Source: UMGS1649 sp045652705
GTDB lineage: Bacteria > Bacillota > Clostridia > TANB77 > CAG-465
DNA length: 64,000 nt
Reading direction: 5' to 3'
Assembly: GCA_045652705.1 (NCBI GenBank)
Contig: JAZRUV010000001.1
Span: 57,593 to 121,592 of the forward strand
Shown here piece after piece: positions 26,106 to 34,062 of the stretch; within the stretch, counting starts at the first letter, position 1, and every line of letters begins with the position of its first letter. The position numbers and the translations under genes were made by a program. The notes beneath the pieces were generated by a model, which saw nothing but the letters and a program-made list of their open reading frames with translations, made no database searches and had not been told where the DNA came from.

Positions 26106-26297
26106 ATGAATTATAACTGTAAAAACATAAACGATAACAATTTATGTGTAGCTGAAATAGACCCATTAATTTCTAATTTAGACATTGAAGAAATTACAGC
26201 AGGTATAAATAGAAGTCTTGAAGACATTAAATGTGGTAGATATTATGATTTGGAAACTGGAATGGATAAAGTAAAAAGGATGCTTTTTAATGAATAA
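26106..26297 (+). CDS. Antitoxin of TA pair A1
   Basis: 63 residues, acidic. The C-terminal half, 'EEITAGINRSLEDIKCGRYYD', is the kind of helix that RelB-like antitoxins wrap around RelE/ParE toxins. GGAGGTG lies 6 nt before the ATG. It overlaps the toxin gene by 8 nt (ATGAATAA). First of three tandem copies; N-terminal 'MNYNCKN' is identical in all three. Expected to neutralise the toxin and repress the operon. Confidence 0.75.
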   Translation: MNYNCKNINDNNLCVAEIDPLISNLDIEEITAGINRSLEDIKCGRYYDLETGMDKVKRMLFNE

Positions 26298-26595
26298 ATA
26301 TAATATCGTTATAACAGAGGAATTTGTTAATATGTTATATCTTACTCTTCTTCCTATGCTAAATATTTCTAACTCCTATGTAAATTTAATTCATGCTGAG
26401 ACCTTATACTATTTAGAGATTTTAAAAAAATTTCCTGATATGTTTTCTATCTTTGAAATTCCAATTAATCATATTTATTACAAAAAGATTGTTCTTGAAA
26501 AAAGATATTTAATAATATATTCTATTAAATCTAATTTTATTTATGTTCATTATTTTATTGATGCAAGACGTAATCCTAACAATTATTTAATATAA
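26290..26595 (+). CDS. RelE/ParE-like toxin of TA pair A1
   Basis: 101 residues with the compact RelE/ParE fold pattern: N-terminal 'YNIVITEEFVNML', a long helical hairpin and C-terminal strands 'EKRYLIIYSIKSNFIYVHYFIDARRNP'. Basic residues in the last strands (KRY, ARR) are at the usual catalytic or target-contact positions. Likely an mRNA interferase or gyrase poison; which one cannot be told. Quite divergent from toxins A2 and A3. Confidence 0.75.
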   Translation: MNKYNIVITEEFVNMLYLTLLPMLNISNSYVNLIHAETLYYLEILKKFPDMFSIFEIPINHIYYKKIVLEKRYLIIYSIKSNFIYVHYFIDARRNPNNYLI

Positions 26596-26619
26596 TTTTA
26601 TAAAATTAATCAAAATCAA

Positions 26620-26648
26620 TTTACTTATTCTTCTTAATAATATATAAT
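26620..26648 (+). promoter_or_regulatory. Promoter of TA pair A2
   Basis: TTTACT, 17 nt, TATAAT, followed by the shared AAACGCTAATAGTTT element. Confidence 0.75.
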
Positions 26649-26697
26649 GTGCTTATACAAACGCTAATAGTTTTGTTTATAACTTAGGAGGTGTATT

Positions 26698-26883
26698 ATG
26701 AATTATAACTGTAAAAATACAAAAGATAACAATTTATACGTAGCTAAAGATGATGGACTTGTTTTTGACTACGAGGAAATTCGCGCTGGTATTGAACGTT
26801 CAATTGAAGATATTAAATGTGGTAGATACATAGATGGAAGAACTTTTATTGCAAATCTAAAGAGGAAATTTTGTGATGAATAA
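26698..26883 (+). CDS. Antitoxin of TA pair A2
   Basis: 61 residues, with the same N-terminal MNYNCKNTKDNNLYVA as A3 and the same helix 'EEIRAGIERSIEDIKCGRY'. AGGAGGTG before the ATG. It overlaps the toxin by ATGAATAA. The tail after GRY (IDGRTFIANLKRKF) differs from A1 and A3, as expected if each antitoxin is matched to its own toxin. Confidence 0.75.
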   Translation: MNYNCKNTKDNNLYVAKDDGLVFDYEEIRAGIERSIEDIKCGRYIDGRTFIANLKRKFCDE

Positions 26884-27178
26884 TTACAAAGTTGTTATTT
26901 CAACAGACCTAAATGCTATGATAGATAATAATCTATCTTATATGAAAGTTCTTTCACGTTCTTATGTTCGTTCTATCTCACTTGAGATATCTTACTTCAT
27001 TCTTATATTAGAAAAGTTTCCGTTCGCTTTTTCAAGATTTTTTCTACCTAACAATAATTCTTATTTTCGAAAAATTACTATTAGCAAAAGATATTATCTC
27101 ATATATAGAGTTATTGATAACATAGTTGAAATTCTTTATTTTGTGGATGGCAGACGTTCACCAAAAAAATATATTTAA
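26876..27178 (+). CDS. RelE/ParE-like toxin of TA pair A2
   Basis: Start ATG 26876 (MNNYKVVIS), overlapping the antitoxin stop; a GTG/ATG one codon earlier is less likely. Same fold pattern as A1 and A3, ending 'SKRYYLIYRVIDNIVEILYF' and 'DGRRSPKKY'. It shares 'FPFAF..F.LPN' and 'RKITI.KRYYLIY' with A3 but is diverged in the helices. Probable ribosome-dependent RNase or gyrase inhibitor. Confidence 0.75.
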   Translation: MNNYKVVISTDLNAMIDNNLSYMKVLSRSYVRSISLEISYFILILEKFPFAFSRFFLPNNNSYFRKITISKRYYLIYRVIDNIVEILYFVDGRRSPKKYI

Positions 27179-27217
27179 CTACTAATTAAATTCTATTTTA
27201 TATTAATTCAAACTATA

Positions 27218-27246
27218 TTTACAACATAATATTATTTGTGTATAAT
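27218..27246 (+). promoter_or_regulatory. Promoter of TA pair A3
   Basis: TTTACA, 17 nt, TATAAT, followed by the shared AAACGCTAATAGTTTT element. Confidence 0.75.
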
Positions 27247-27295
27247 ATGTTTATATAAACGCTAATAGTTTTATTTGTAACTTTGGAGGTGTATT

Positions 27296-27481
27296 ATGAA
27301 TTATAACTGCAAAAATACAAAAGATAACAATTTATACGTAGCTGAAGATGATGGACTTGTTTTTGACTATGAGGAGATTCGTGCTGGTATTGAACGTGCA
27401 CGTGAAGATATTAAATGTGGTAGATATTCAGATATAGATAGTTGTTTGGAAAGAATAAGAAAGACGTTTGCCATTGAATAA
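27296..27481 (+). CDS. Antitoxin of TA pair A3
   Basis: 61 residues. Identical to A2 over most of the first 36 residues ('EEIRAGIERAREDIKCGRY') and different after it (SDIDSCLERIRKTFAIE). GGAGGTG before the ATG. It overlaps the toxin start codon TTG. Confidence 0.75.
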   Translation: MNYNCKNTKDNNLYVAEDDGLVFDYEEIRAGIERAREDIKCGRYSDIDSCLERIRKTFAIE

Positions 27482-27782
27482 TTATACTGTAATAGCTTCA
27501 GAAGAGTTTGAAGCTATGCTTAATCAAAACCTATTGTATATACAAATTCTTTCCCCTCAATATGTTAATTATATTACTTCTATTATATCTAATCTTTCGT
27601 CTATTTTAAAAAATTTTCCATTTGCATTTCCAAGATTTTTACTCCCTAACGATATTTCACGACTTCGTAAAATTACTATAGCTAAAAGATATTATTTAAT
27701 TTATCAAGTAACAGATAATATTGTTGAAATCCTTTATTTTGTTGATGGTAGACGTTCCTATGAAAATATGTTAATAGACTAA
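27474..27782 (+). CDS. RelE/ParE-like toxin of TA pair A3
   Basis: The start is TTG 27474 (LNNYTVIAS), in the place of the ATG in A1 and A2 and overlapping the antitoxin stop; a TTG two codons earlier is possible. Same fold, ending 'AKRYYLIYQVTDNIVEILYF' and 'DGRRSYENM'. The weaker start codon would lower toxin synthesis relative to antitoxin. Confidence 0.72.
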   Translation: MNNYTVIASEEFEAMLNQNLLYIQILSPQYVNYITSIISNLSSILKNFPFAFPRFLLPNDISRLRKITIAKRYYLIYQVTDNIVEILYFVDGRRSYENMLID

Positions 27783-27807
27783 AAAGCTACAAGCTTAGCT
27801 TGCAGCT
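27781..27807 (-). terminator. Terminator of spoVT
   Basis: Stem AGCTGCAAGC / GCTTGTAGCT with a tiny loop, then TTTTT on the minus strand. Confidence 0.85.
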
Positions 27808-27811
27808 CATC

Positions 27812-28351
27812 TTACATTTGATTACTTAAAAAATCCGTTGCTACTTGTAGCATTTTAAGCTCAGTATCTGTAGCATTCTTTCTTGTTCCTTCTGAAAAAA
27901 ATATTATTGAGCCTATTATATCTCCATCTGAAATAATTGGAGAAATAACTTGGGATGCGTATGAATTAGGTGCATCTTTTTCTGTAATTTTAACTTCATT
28001 GTCTCCCTTGTTTATATATAACGCTCTTTCTTCTAGTATGTTTAATAATTCTTCTGTTATTTGTCTATCTAAATTTCCTTTTTTAGATTTAGAATTTACT
28101 GCAATAACTGTTTGTGTATCTGTAATATATACTGAAAATCCTGTGTTTTTAGCAAGGACATCTGCAAGACATATTACCTCATCTACTATATCTCCAAGAG
28201 GTGCAAATCTTTTAAGTATAATTTCACCATTTTTTTCAACATAGATTTCCATAGGGTCGCCTTCACGTATTCTTAAAGTTTTACGTATTTCTTTAGGAAT
28301 AACAACTCTTCCCAAATCATCTATTTTTCTTATCATACCTGTTGCTTTCAA
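27812..28351 (-). CDS. spoVT: Stage V sporulation regulator SpoVT
   Basis: TTG 28351 is chosen as start: GGAGG lies 8 nt upstream and the protein then begins KATGMIRKIDDLGRVVIPKE, exactly as SpoVT does. AbrB-type swapped-hairpin DNA-binding domain (1-50) followed by a GAF-like domain (about 55-178; 'YITDTQTVIAVNSKSKKG', 'SQVISPIISDGDIIGSIIFF'). Forespore regulator that tunes sigma-G genes. Monocistronic. Confidence 0.93.
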   Translation of the reverse strand: MKATGMIRKIDDLGRVVIPKEIRKTLRIREGDPMEIYVEKNGEIILKRFAPLGDIVDEVICLADVLAKNTGFSVYITDTQTVIAVNSKSKKGNLDRQITEELLNILEERALYINKGDNEVKITEKDAPNSYASQVISPIISDGDIIGSIIFFSEGTRKNATDTELKMLQVATDFLSNQM

Positions 28352-28450
28352 AATAAAAACCTCCAAACTAGCTTTTACGTATATTATTATCTTAATATTT
28401 TAAGATTATACATAAAGTTTGTTTGGAGTGTGTTTTTATGTCATATTATA

Positions 28451-30391
28451 TTATGTCAATTTAATAATAGCTGTTCTAAGATTTCCAAGAAGAGCTTTTT
28501 TAATTGTCATATCTTCGTTTTGTGTTTTTTCTTCTATAACTGTAGCTAAACGTCTTAAGTTTGAACTATCTTGACTTAATAATTCTTTATTATTTTCATA
28601 TCTTGTTGCAAGTAAGCTTATTAAATTGTATAAATCACTGTTTTGAAGATTTTCTAGTTTTGAATAAAGTACATCCATATCATATTTTTCAAATATTGGA
28701 ATGTTTGCAAATTCACCTAAGATTTGTTTATAGAATTCATCAACATTTTCAGCCATATTCTTAAATAGTTCACTTACTTTTTCTCTTATGCAAGTATCGA
28801 AAATTGCAACTTTAAGTCTATTACATTCATTTGCAAAATCTTTTATTAATGCATCTGTTGTATCAAAATCTTCATTCTTTTCTACAACGTCAGGATTTTT
28901 CCTTGCTTCATTTGTAAGAGAAGCTTTATATCCTACTAAGAATTTAGTATGTATATCTTCCATATCTGTACGTATTACGCCAATTTCAACCAAATGTTTG
29001 TATACAGCAAATAATTTTATATATTCTTTTGAAGGTACTTTTCCCTCTTTAACATCATATAATACTTGTTCTACTAGAATTGTGAAATCAAAATCTTGTA
29101 GTTTCCAATACGAACCATTTAAAAGTTTTGTATACTCTGGGTCTTTTTTCTTCTCTACGTGAGTATTTGACATATCCTTCATATTTTGGTTAAATACTTT
29201 ATTGTCAAAAATTCTTTTTCTTACATATATTTCAATAAATTTAAAAAATCTATAATCTTCTTTAGAATTTAAGAAATATCTTGTATCAAATTCACGAAGA
29301 TAATATCCTGTTTGGTCATTTATAATGTTTGAAGTGTATATAATAGATTTATATTCTTCGTTAGAGTTAATGTCTGTAAATATTTGTTTTACTTCACTAC
29401 CAATCTTTATTTCAAAAGAAATAGCTATTGTAAACATTAAAATTGTACGTAAAGCTTGTTCTGAAGTTTCTGGGTAATTCCCCTTTACCATATCGAAAAT
29501 CTTTTCAAAATCGTTTAAAGCATGTTTTAGAACTCTTAGATTTCTAGTATTTGTCTTTTTAAACGTAGATATAATTGTAGATATTTCCATCTTCAAGAAT
29601 TTCTCTAATGGTTTATTATATTCGTATTTTATTATCATACCATTTAGAATATATGAATATTCTGGCATATATTCAAAACACTCACCAATTAATTTTTCTT
29701 TAATTCTTTCATAAGCATTTGTTCTATCAAAAACACTTTTAATTTTAGTATCTAATTTTGCAACAAGTGGCTCGTTATCGTCATCCTTTAATGCTACTCC
29801 CTCTTCTTTTAAAAGTTGTGTTGCAATTAATGTTTTCATTTCTATATTTGCATTTTTAAACTTAATAGCAAGTTCTTTTTCATTACAAATAAGAATCGTT
29901 TTAATTCCATCATGCTCAACATAGTTATTTATATAACCCAATATGTCTATGATGTCTATATTTGCTCTTTCAAGGTCATCAAAACATAGAACTTTATCGT
30001 TTGTTGAGAAAAGCTTAGAAAAGTCCATTTGGTTTGGAGATGTATTCATTGCACCATAAAGGTTAGCAATATCTATACCTGTTTTTACATATTCAGGTAT
30101 TACATTACCATCTGCATTATCTACAAATTTTTTCAAAGTTTTAGACATCATAGGATTTGTTTCTAAGAATATCTTTTTGCTTATTTCTTCTATACTATTT
30201 ATACCATATAGCGAAATATATATAGTTTTATATAGCTTTCCGTCCTTGTTTTTAATATTTTCTATTCTTTGTCTTAGCTTATTATTCCAAAAGTGAGTTT
30301 TACCACTACCCCATTCACCATTTATCATAACAGCATAATCTGTATATGGTTTTCTTATATAATCTTCAATACTTTCAATTAACTCTTTCAT
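28451..30391 (-). CDS. KAP-family P-loop NTPase
   Basis: ATG 30391 (MKELIESIEDYI) with GGGGG just upstream is preferred over an upstream in-frame start at 30424. Walker A 'VMINGEWGSGKTHFWNNKL', Walker B 'DKVLCFDDLERAN' and sensor-like 'TILICNEKEL' define the KAP/STAND-related P-loop family. The ~400-residue helical C-terminal region has no known domain. Some KAP NTPases act in membrane signalling or phage exclusion, but no transmembrane segment or effector is visible here and no partner gene is adjacent. Confidence 0.8.
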   Translation of the reverse strand: MKELIESIEDYIRKPYTDYAVMINGEWGSGKTHFWNNKLRQRIENIKNKDGKLYKTIYISLYGINSIEEISKKIFLETNPMMSKTLKKFVDNADGNVIPEYVKTGIDIANLYGAMNTSPNQMDFSKLFSTNDKVLCFDDLERANIDIIDILGYINNYVEHDGIKTILICNEKELAIKFKNANIEMKTLIATQLLKEEGVALKDDDNEPLVAKLDTKIKSVFDRTNAYERIKEKLIGECFEYMPEYSYILNGMIIKYEYNKPLEKFLKMEISTIISTFKKTNTRNLRVLKHALNDFEKIFDMVKGNYPETSEQALRTILMFTIAISFEIKIGSEVKQIFTDINSNEEYKSIIYTSNIINDQTGYYLREFDTRYFLNSKEDYRFFKFIEIYVRKRIFDNKVFNQNMKDMSNTHVEKKKDPEYTKLLNGSYWKLQDFDFTILVEQVLYDVKEGKVPSKEYIKLFAVYKHLVEIGVIRTDMEDIHTKFLVGYKASLTNEARKNPDVVEKNEDFDTTDALIKDFANECNRLKVAIFDTCIREKVSELFKNMAENVDEFYKQILGEFANIPIFEKYDMDVLYSKLENLQNSDLYNLISLLATRYENNKELLSQDSSNLRRLATVIEEKTQNEDMTIKKALLGNLRTAIIKLT

Positions 30392-30469
30392 ATATACCCC
30401 CATACTTTTTCTATATATTATCACAAAAAATGTAAATAATCTATATATTTTGTAGAAATTAGTAGCATT

Positions 30470-32653
30470 TTACACTAAACTCTGTATCTTGTGCTTTAGC
30501 CCTGTTATCCTTAAATTTTCTTTTGTGTTATCTATCATAAAATCTAATACAGATTTACGTCCAACAAATATTAAAAGTCTTTTTGCTCTAGTCATTGCTG
30601 TATAAAGCAAATTTCTATTAAATAGTTTCTCAAAGCATACATATAGCGGAATTACAACTGCATCAAATTCGCTTCCTTGAGATTTGTGAACTGTAACTGC
30701 ATATGCATGTTCAAGTTGGTCTAAATCATCAAACTCATATCTTGTTTTTCTTCCATCAAAGTCAACAACTAAATACTCATCTATTAGGTTTATTGTTTCA
30801 ATTGTTCCTATGTCTCCATTATATACGCCTGTACCTTGCACTCCTTCATAGTCCCAATTTATATCGTAATTATTTTTAACCTGCATTACTTTATCGTTTT
30901 CATAGAAAGTCCTATCTCCAGAATTTCTATGTCTCATTTCTTTATTTGGATTAAGCCTAATTTTTTGTATTGCCTTATTTAGTTCGTATGTCCCTATCTC
31001 TGTTTTCTTTATTGGAGCTATAACTTGCGTGTTTATATCCATATCCTCTCCAAAGAAATTCTTTATTCTATGAGAAAGTAAACTCTCAAGTTCTGCTTTT
31101 GTTTCTTCTAGACTATTTGCCTCTATGAAAAACAAATCCGTGTCCTTATTTTTAAATGTTAAATGATCTCCATTTTTTACGGCATGTGCGCCCATAATAA
31201 TATCGCTTTTAGCACTTTGTCTATATATTTCTGTAAGATAAATTGTATTTACCATACCACTGTCTATAATATCTTTTAATACGTTTCCAGCACCAACCGA
31301 TGGTAACTGATTACTATCTCCAACAATTATTAGCTTTGTATCTGAAGATAATGCTTTTACAACATTATTCATAAGAAGAGTGTCTATCATTGATGCTTCA
31401 TCTATAATTAACACATCCGCATCTATTGTATTTACTGGATAATTTACAAATGTGTCTACATCTGTATCTTCAATTTTAGTTATCTCTAAAAGTCTATGAA
31501 GTGTCTTTGCTTCTTCTCTTGTTGTTTCAGTTATTCTTTTAGCTGCTCTTCCTGTAGGCGCTGCTAACACATAACTTTGTTCACGTCTTTTTAATATATC
31601 TATAACGCATTTAATGATAGTGGTTTTTCCTGTTCCAGGTCCACCCGTAATTACAGATACATTATTCTTAATTGCAGATATAACCGCTTCTTTTTGTGTA
31701 TCTGAAAGAACAATAGACTGCTTTTCAGATACCCTCTCTATATCTTTTGTAAGCTTAATATTTAATGTCGGCTTACGTGTGAGCTCTACTATTTTGTTTG
31801 CAATATTTAATTCTGCAATATATACGCTTTTTCTATACACGTAATCATTATCTTCTCTTGTTTCAACGAACACTTTATCTTTGTGTTTTAATGACTCAAT
31901 ACCACTTAATACATTATCCTCACTCACACCTAACAAATTCTCGGCCTTTTCAAGTAATGTATCCATTAAAATATTTGTGTGTCCTTCTCTTAAGTAATAT
32001 GACAATATATATAGTATTCCCGCCCTTATCCTATCTGGGTGAGTTTCATCAATAGAAAGACTTTGGGCAAGCTTGTCCGTAGTTCTAAAATCTAAATTAG
32101 ATACAAACTCCATTAAAGCATAGGGATTCTCCTTAATTATATTTACAGCATTCATTCCTAAGGCTTCATATATTTTCATTGCCATATTTATTCCAATACC
32201 GTGTTTATTTAAAAACGTTGTAAGATTATATCTTTCCCATTCATCGTTTATATATTCACTTAAAGCATATGCTTTTTCATCATTCATTCCTTTGATGTCC
32301 ATTAACAAATCTGGTTTGTATCTTATTATTTCTAAAGCATCGTCACCATATATTTTTATAATCTTCTCTGCTGTCTTTTTACCAATTCCTTTAATACCAC
32401 TTTTTGCTATATATTCTATCAAAGCACTGGCGTCGGATGGTAGTACTTTCGTAATACTTGTAAAGGCGAATTGCTCTCCATAAGATTTGTGATATACAAT
32501 TTCGCCTTCAAGTTCAAACTCGTCTCCAGGCTCTATACTTCCAGTTTCCCCAACAGCAGTAATATACTCCCCTTCTGATTTAACCAGAAAGACAGTATAT
32601 CCATTATTTTCATTCCTATATATTATTTGCGAAACTTTACCTGTTATTTGCAT
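30470..32653 (-). CDS. recD2: RecD-like DNA helicase RecD2
   Basis: Start ATG 32653 (MQITGKVSQI) with AGAGGG close upstream; a TTG at 32671 is an alternative. An N-terminal OB-like region and tandem HhH (SGIKGIGKKTAEKIIKIYG) are followed by a superfamily 1B helicase: 'VITGGPGTGKTTIIKCV' (motif I), 'DVLIIDEASMIDTLLM' (II), 'IIVGDSNQLPSVGAGNV' (III) and 'YAVTVHKSQGSEFDAVV' (VI). 5'-3' helicase used in DNA repair where RecBC is absent. Confidence 0.94.
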   Translation of the reverse strand: MQITGKVSQIIYRNENNGYTVFLVKSEGEYITAVGETGSIEPGDEFELEGEIVYHKSYGEQFAFTSITKVLPSDASALIEYIAKSGIKGIGKKTAEKIIKIYGDDALEIIRYKPDLLMDIKGMNDEKAYALSEYINDEWERYNLTTFLNKHGIGINMAMKIYEALGMNAVNIIKENPYALMEFVSNLDFRTTDKLAQSLSIDETHPDRIRAGILYILSYYLREGHTNILMDTLLEKAENLLGVSEDNVLSGIESLKHKDKVFVETREDNDYVYRKSVYIAELNIANKIVELTRKPTLNIKLTKDIERVSEKQSIVLSDTQKEAVISAIKNNVSVITGGPGTGKTTIIKCVIDILKRREQSYVLAAPTGRAAKRITETTREEAKTLHRLLEITKIEDTDVDTFVNYPVNTIDADVLIIDEASMIDTLLMNNVVKALSSDTKLIIVGDSNQLPSVGAGNVLKDIIDSGMVNTIYLTEIYRQSAKSDIIMGAHAVKNGDHLTFKNKDTDLFFIEANSLEETKAELESLLSHRIKNFFGEDMDINTQVIAPIKKTEIGTYELNKAIQKIRLNPNKEMRHRNSGDRTFYENDKVMQVKNNYDINWDYEGVQGTGVYNGDIGTIETINLIDEYLVVDFDGRKTRYEFDDLDQLEHAYAVTVHKSQGSEFDAVVIPLYVCFEKLFNRNLLYTAMTRAKRLLIFVGRKSVLDFMIDNTKENLRITGLKHKIQSLV

Positions 32654-32674
32654 ATTCCCTCTTATATTCAACCG

Positions 32675-32942
32675 TTATATTAATTTTATCTCTATTCCAA
32701 CTACACCATATTTTTCAATTTCTGTAGGTAGATAGTACTGTTCCATATCTGTATAAAGTGCTATTTCGTGTTCCTCATATCCAAGTAGTACTTTATCAAA
32801 TTTATTGTATAAATCTTCAAATGCTGGATAAACATGTAGCGCTAAAACTACATTTCTCATCATAAAGTCTTAGTTCGATTGTTTTAGTCCCTGCTTTTAT
32901 TTTTTCAAAAGGACTTTCATTTAATTTCATGTTATGTATCAT
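32675..32942 (-). pseudogene. Decayed ASCH-domain gene
   Basis: From ATG 32942 (AAGAGGTG upstream) the frame encodes an intact ASCH N-terminus, 'MKLNESPFEKIKAGTKTIELRLYDEK', then goes off-frame and stops after about 40 codons. The continuing half is in another frame (32863-32675): 'VVLALHVYPAFEDLYNKFDKVLLGYEEHE' and 'EKYGVVGIEIKLI'. The middle strands expected between the halves (RQ-I--GD-I-F type) are missing, so an internal deletion with frameshift has destroyed the gene. Ribosome binding site and ends remain. Confidence 0.75.
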
Positions 32943-32984
32943 AATAATCACCTCTTAAATAATAAAAAATATACTATCTATTAT

Positions 32985-34034
32985 CTATTTTCTCTTAATA
33001 ATCTTTCTTATTTTCTTATATATTGGAAGTAATTTTACAAATGCCAAATATACTGGTTTGTTATATATAACATCTACTTCGCCTATGAATTTTGTAACAC
33101 CTTCTTGTCTACAAAATCCTTCTTTAAATCTATATAACCCATTTGCTTTGTTTATTTCAAATATTCCACCAAAATCGTATTCTGAGCAACCTGTTTCTAT
33201 AGCCCATTTAATCATTGTCTGCTGCATTAAGTAATTAGGCATTAGATTACGTTTTTCGTTAGAACTTGCACCATAAATATAGAATAGCTTGCCACCATAA
33301 TTTAGGGCTATTGCACCAGATAGTGCTTCACCATCATGTTCAGCTATATATATTCTTAAATATCCTTCGTTGTATGCTTCAAGCATACGTTTGTAATATT
33401 CATAGTCTCTTAATACTATACCGTCACGTTTAGCTGTAATCTCAGACAAATCGTAAAACTTCTTTAAATCTGCTTCATCACGAGACCATCTAACTGTTAT
33501 TCCTTTTTTCTCAGCAACACGTATGTTATATCTTGTTTTTTCGCTATATCCTTTAAATATTTCCTCTTCAGTTTTACCTTTAATTCTTAAAATCATATTA
33601 TATATTGGTTGTATGAACTCATGCTTGTGCTTGTCCTTATTCCTTACTTTAAATCCTGCTTTTTTATATAATGCTTCTAACTTTTCATCATATAACACTT
33701 CCGGGTCAAATTTTAGTACAAATGCATTATACTTTTTAGCTACTATTTTTGCTTCATTTATAAGTTCTTTTATTGTAGCTACGTCATAAGCATCACATAC
33801 CGGCCCACGAGGAACATATATAATGCTAAATCCTTTTACAAATGTACGAATAAGCATAGACATAGCGGCAGTTATATTTCCGTTTTTTTCTAAATACACC
33901 GCCTCATGTCTCCACTCTTCTTTTTTTACATATGCCCAATTTAAATCTTGAAGAGCACTCGTATGTTCTCTATTTCTTACAAATTCATTATACTTTTCTA
34001 CTAAGCTCTTATTTTCCTTATCTAATAACGGCAT
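32985..34034 (-). CDS. FemAB/FemX-family peptidyltransferase
   Basis: 349 residues with two GNAT-like halves: 'AAMSMLIRTFVKGFSIIYVPRGPVCD' in the first and 'GEALSGAIALNYGGKLFYIYGASS' in the second, with 'FKGYSEKTRYNIRVAEKKG' between them, as in Fem transferases. They add amino acids from aminoacyl-tRNA to the stem peptide of lipid-linked peptidoglycan precursors. No coiled-coil arm of FemA type is seen, so it is closest to FemX/MurM single-addition types. It lies 28 nt downstream of cysS in the same direction. Confidence 0.88.
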   Translation of the reverse strand: MPLLDKENKSLVEKYNEFVRNREHTSALQDLNWAYVKKEEWRHEAVYLEKNGNITAAMSMLIRTFVKGFSIIYVPRGPVCDAYDVATIKELINEAKIVAKKYNAFVLKFDPEVLYDEKLEALYKKAGFKVRNKDKHKHEFIQPIYNMILRIKGKTEEEIFKGYSEKTRYNIRVAEKKGITVRWSRDEADLKKFYDLSEITAKRDGIVLRDYEYYKRMLEAYNEGYLRIYIAEHDGEALSGAIALNYGGKLFYIYGASSNEKRNLMPNYLMQQTMIKWAIETGCSEYDFGGIFEINKANGLYRFKEGFCRQEGVTKFIGEVDVIYNKPVYLAFVKLLPIYKKIRKIIKRK

Positions 34035-34062
34035 ACTTTCCTCCTATAATATATTAGTTAAT

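Noticed and set aside
26028..27782. CRISPR-like array suggested by three evenly spaced repeats
   Set aside because: Repeats are ~90-100 bp promoter and antitoxin starts about 600 bp apart with genes between them; no short direct repeats with spacers.
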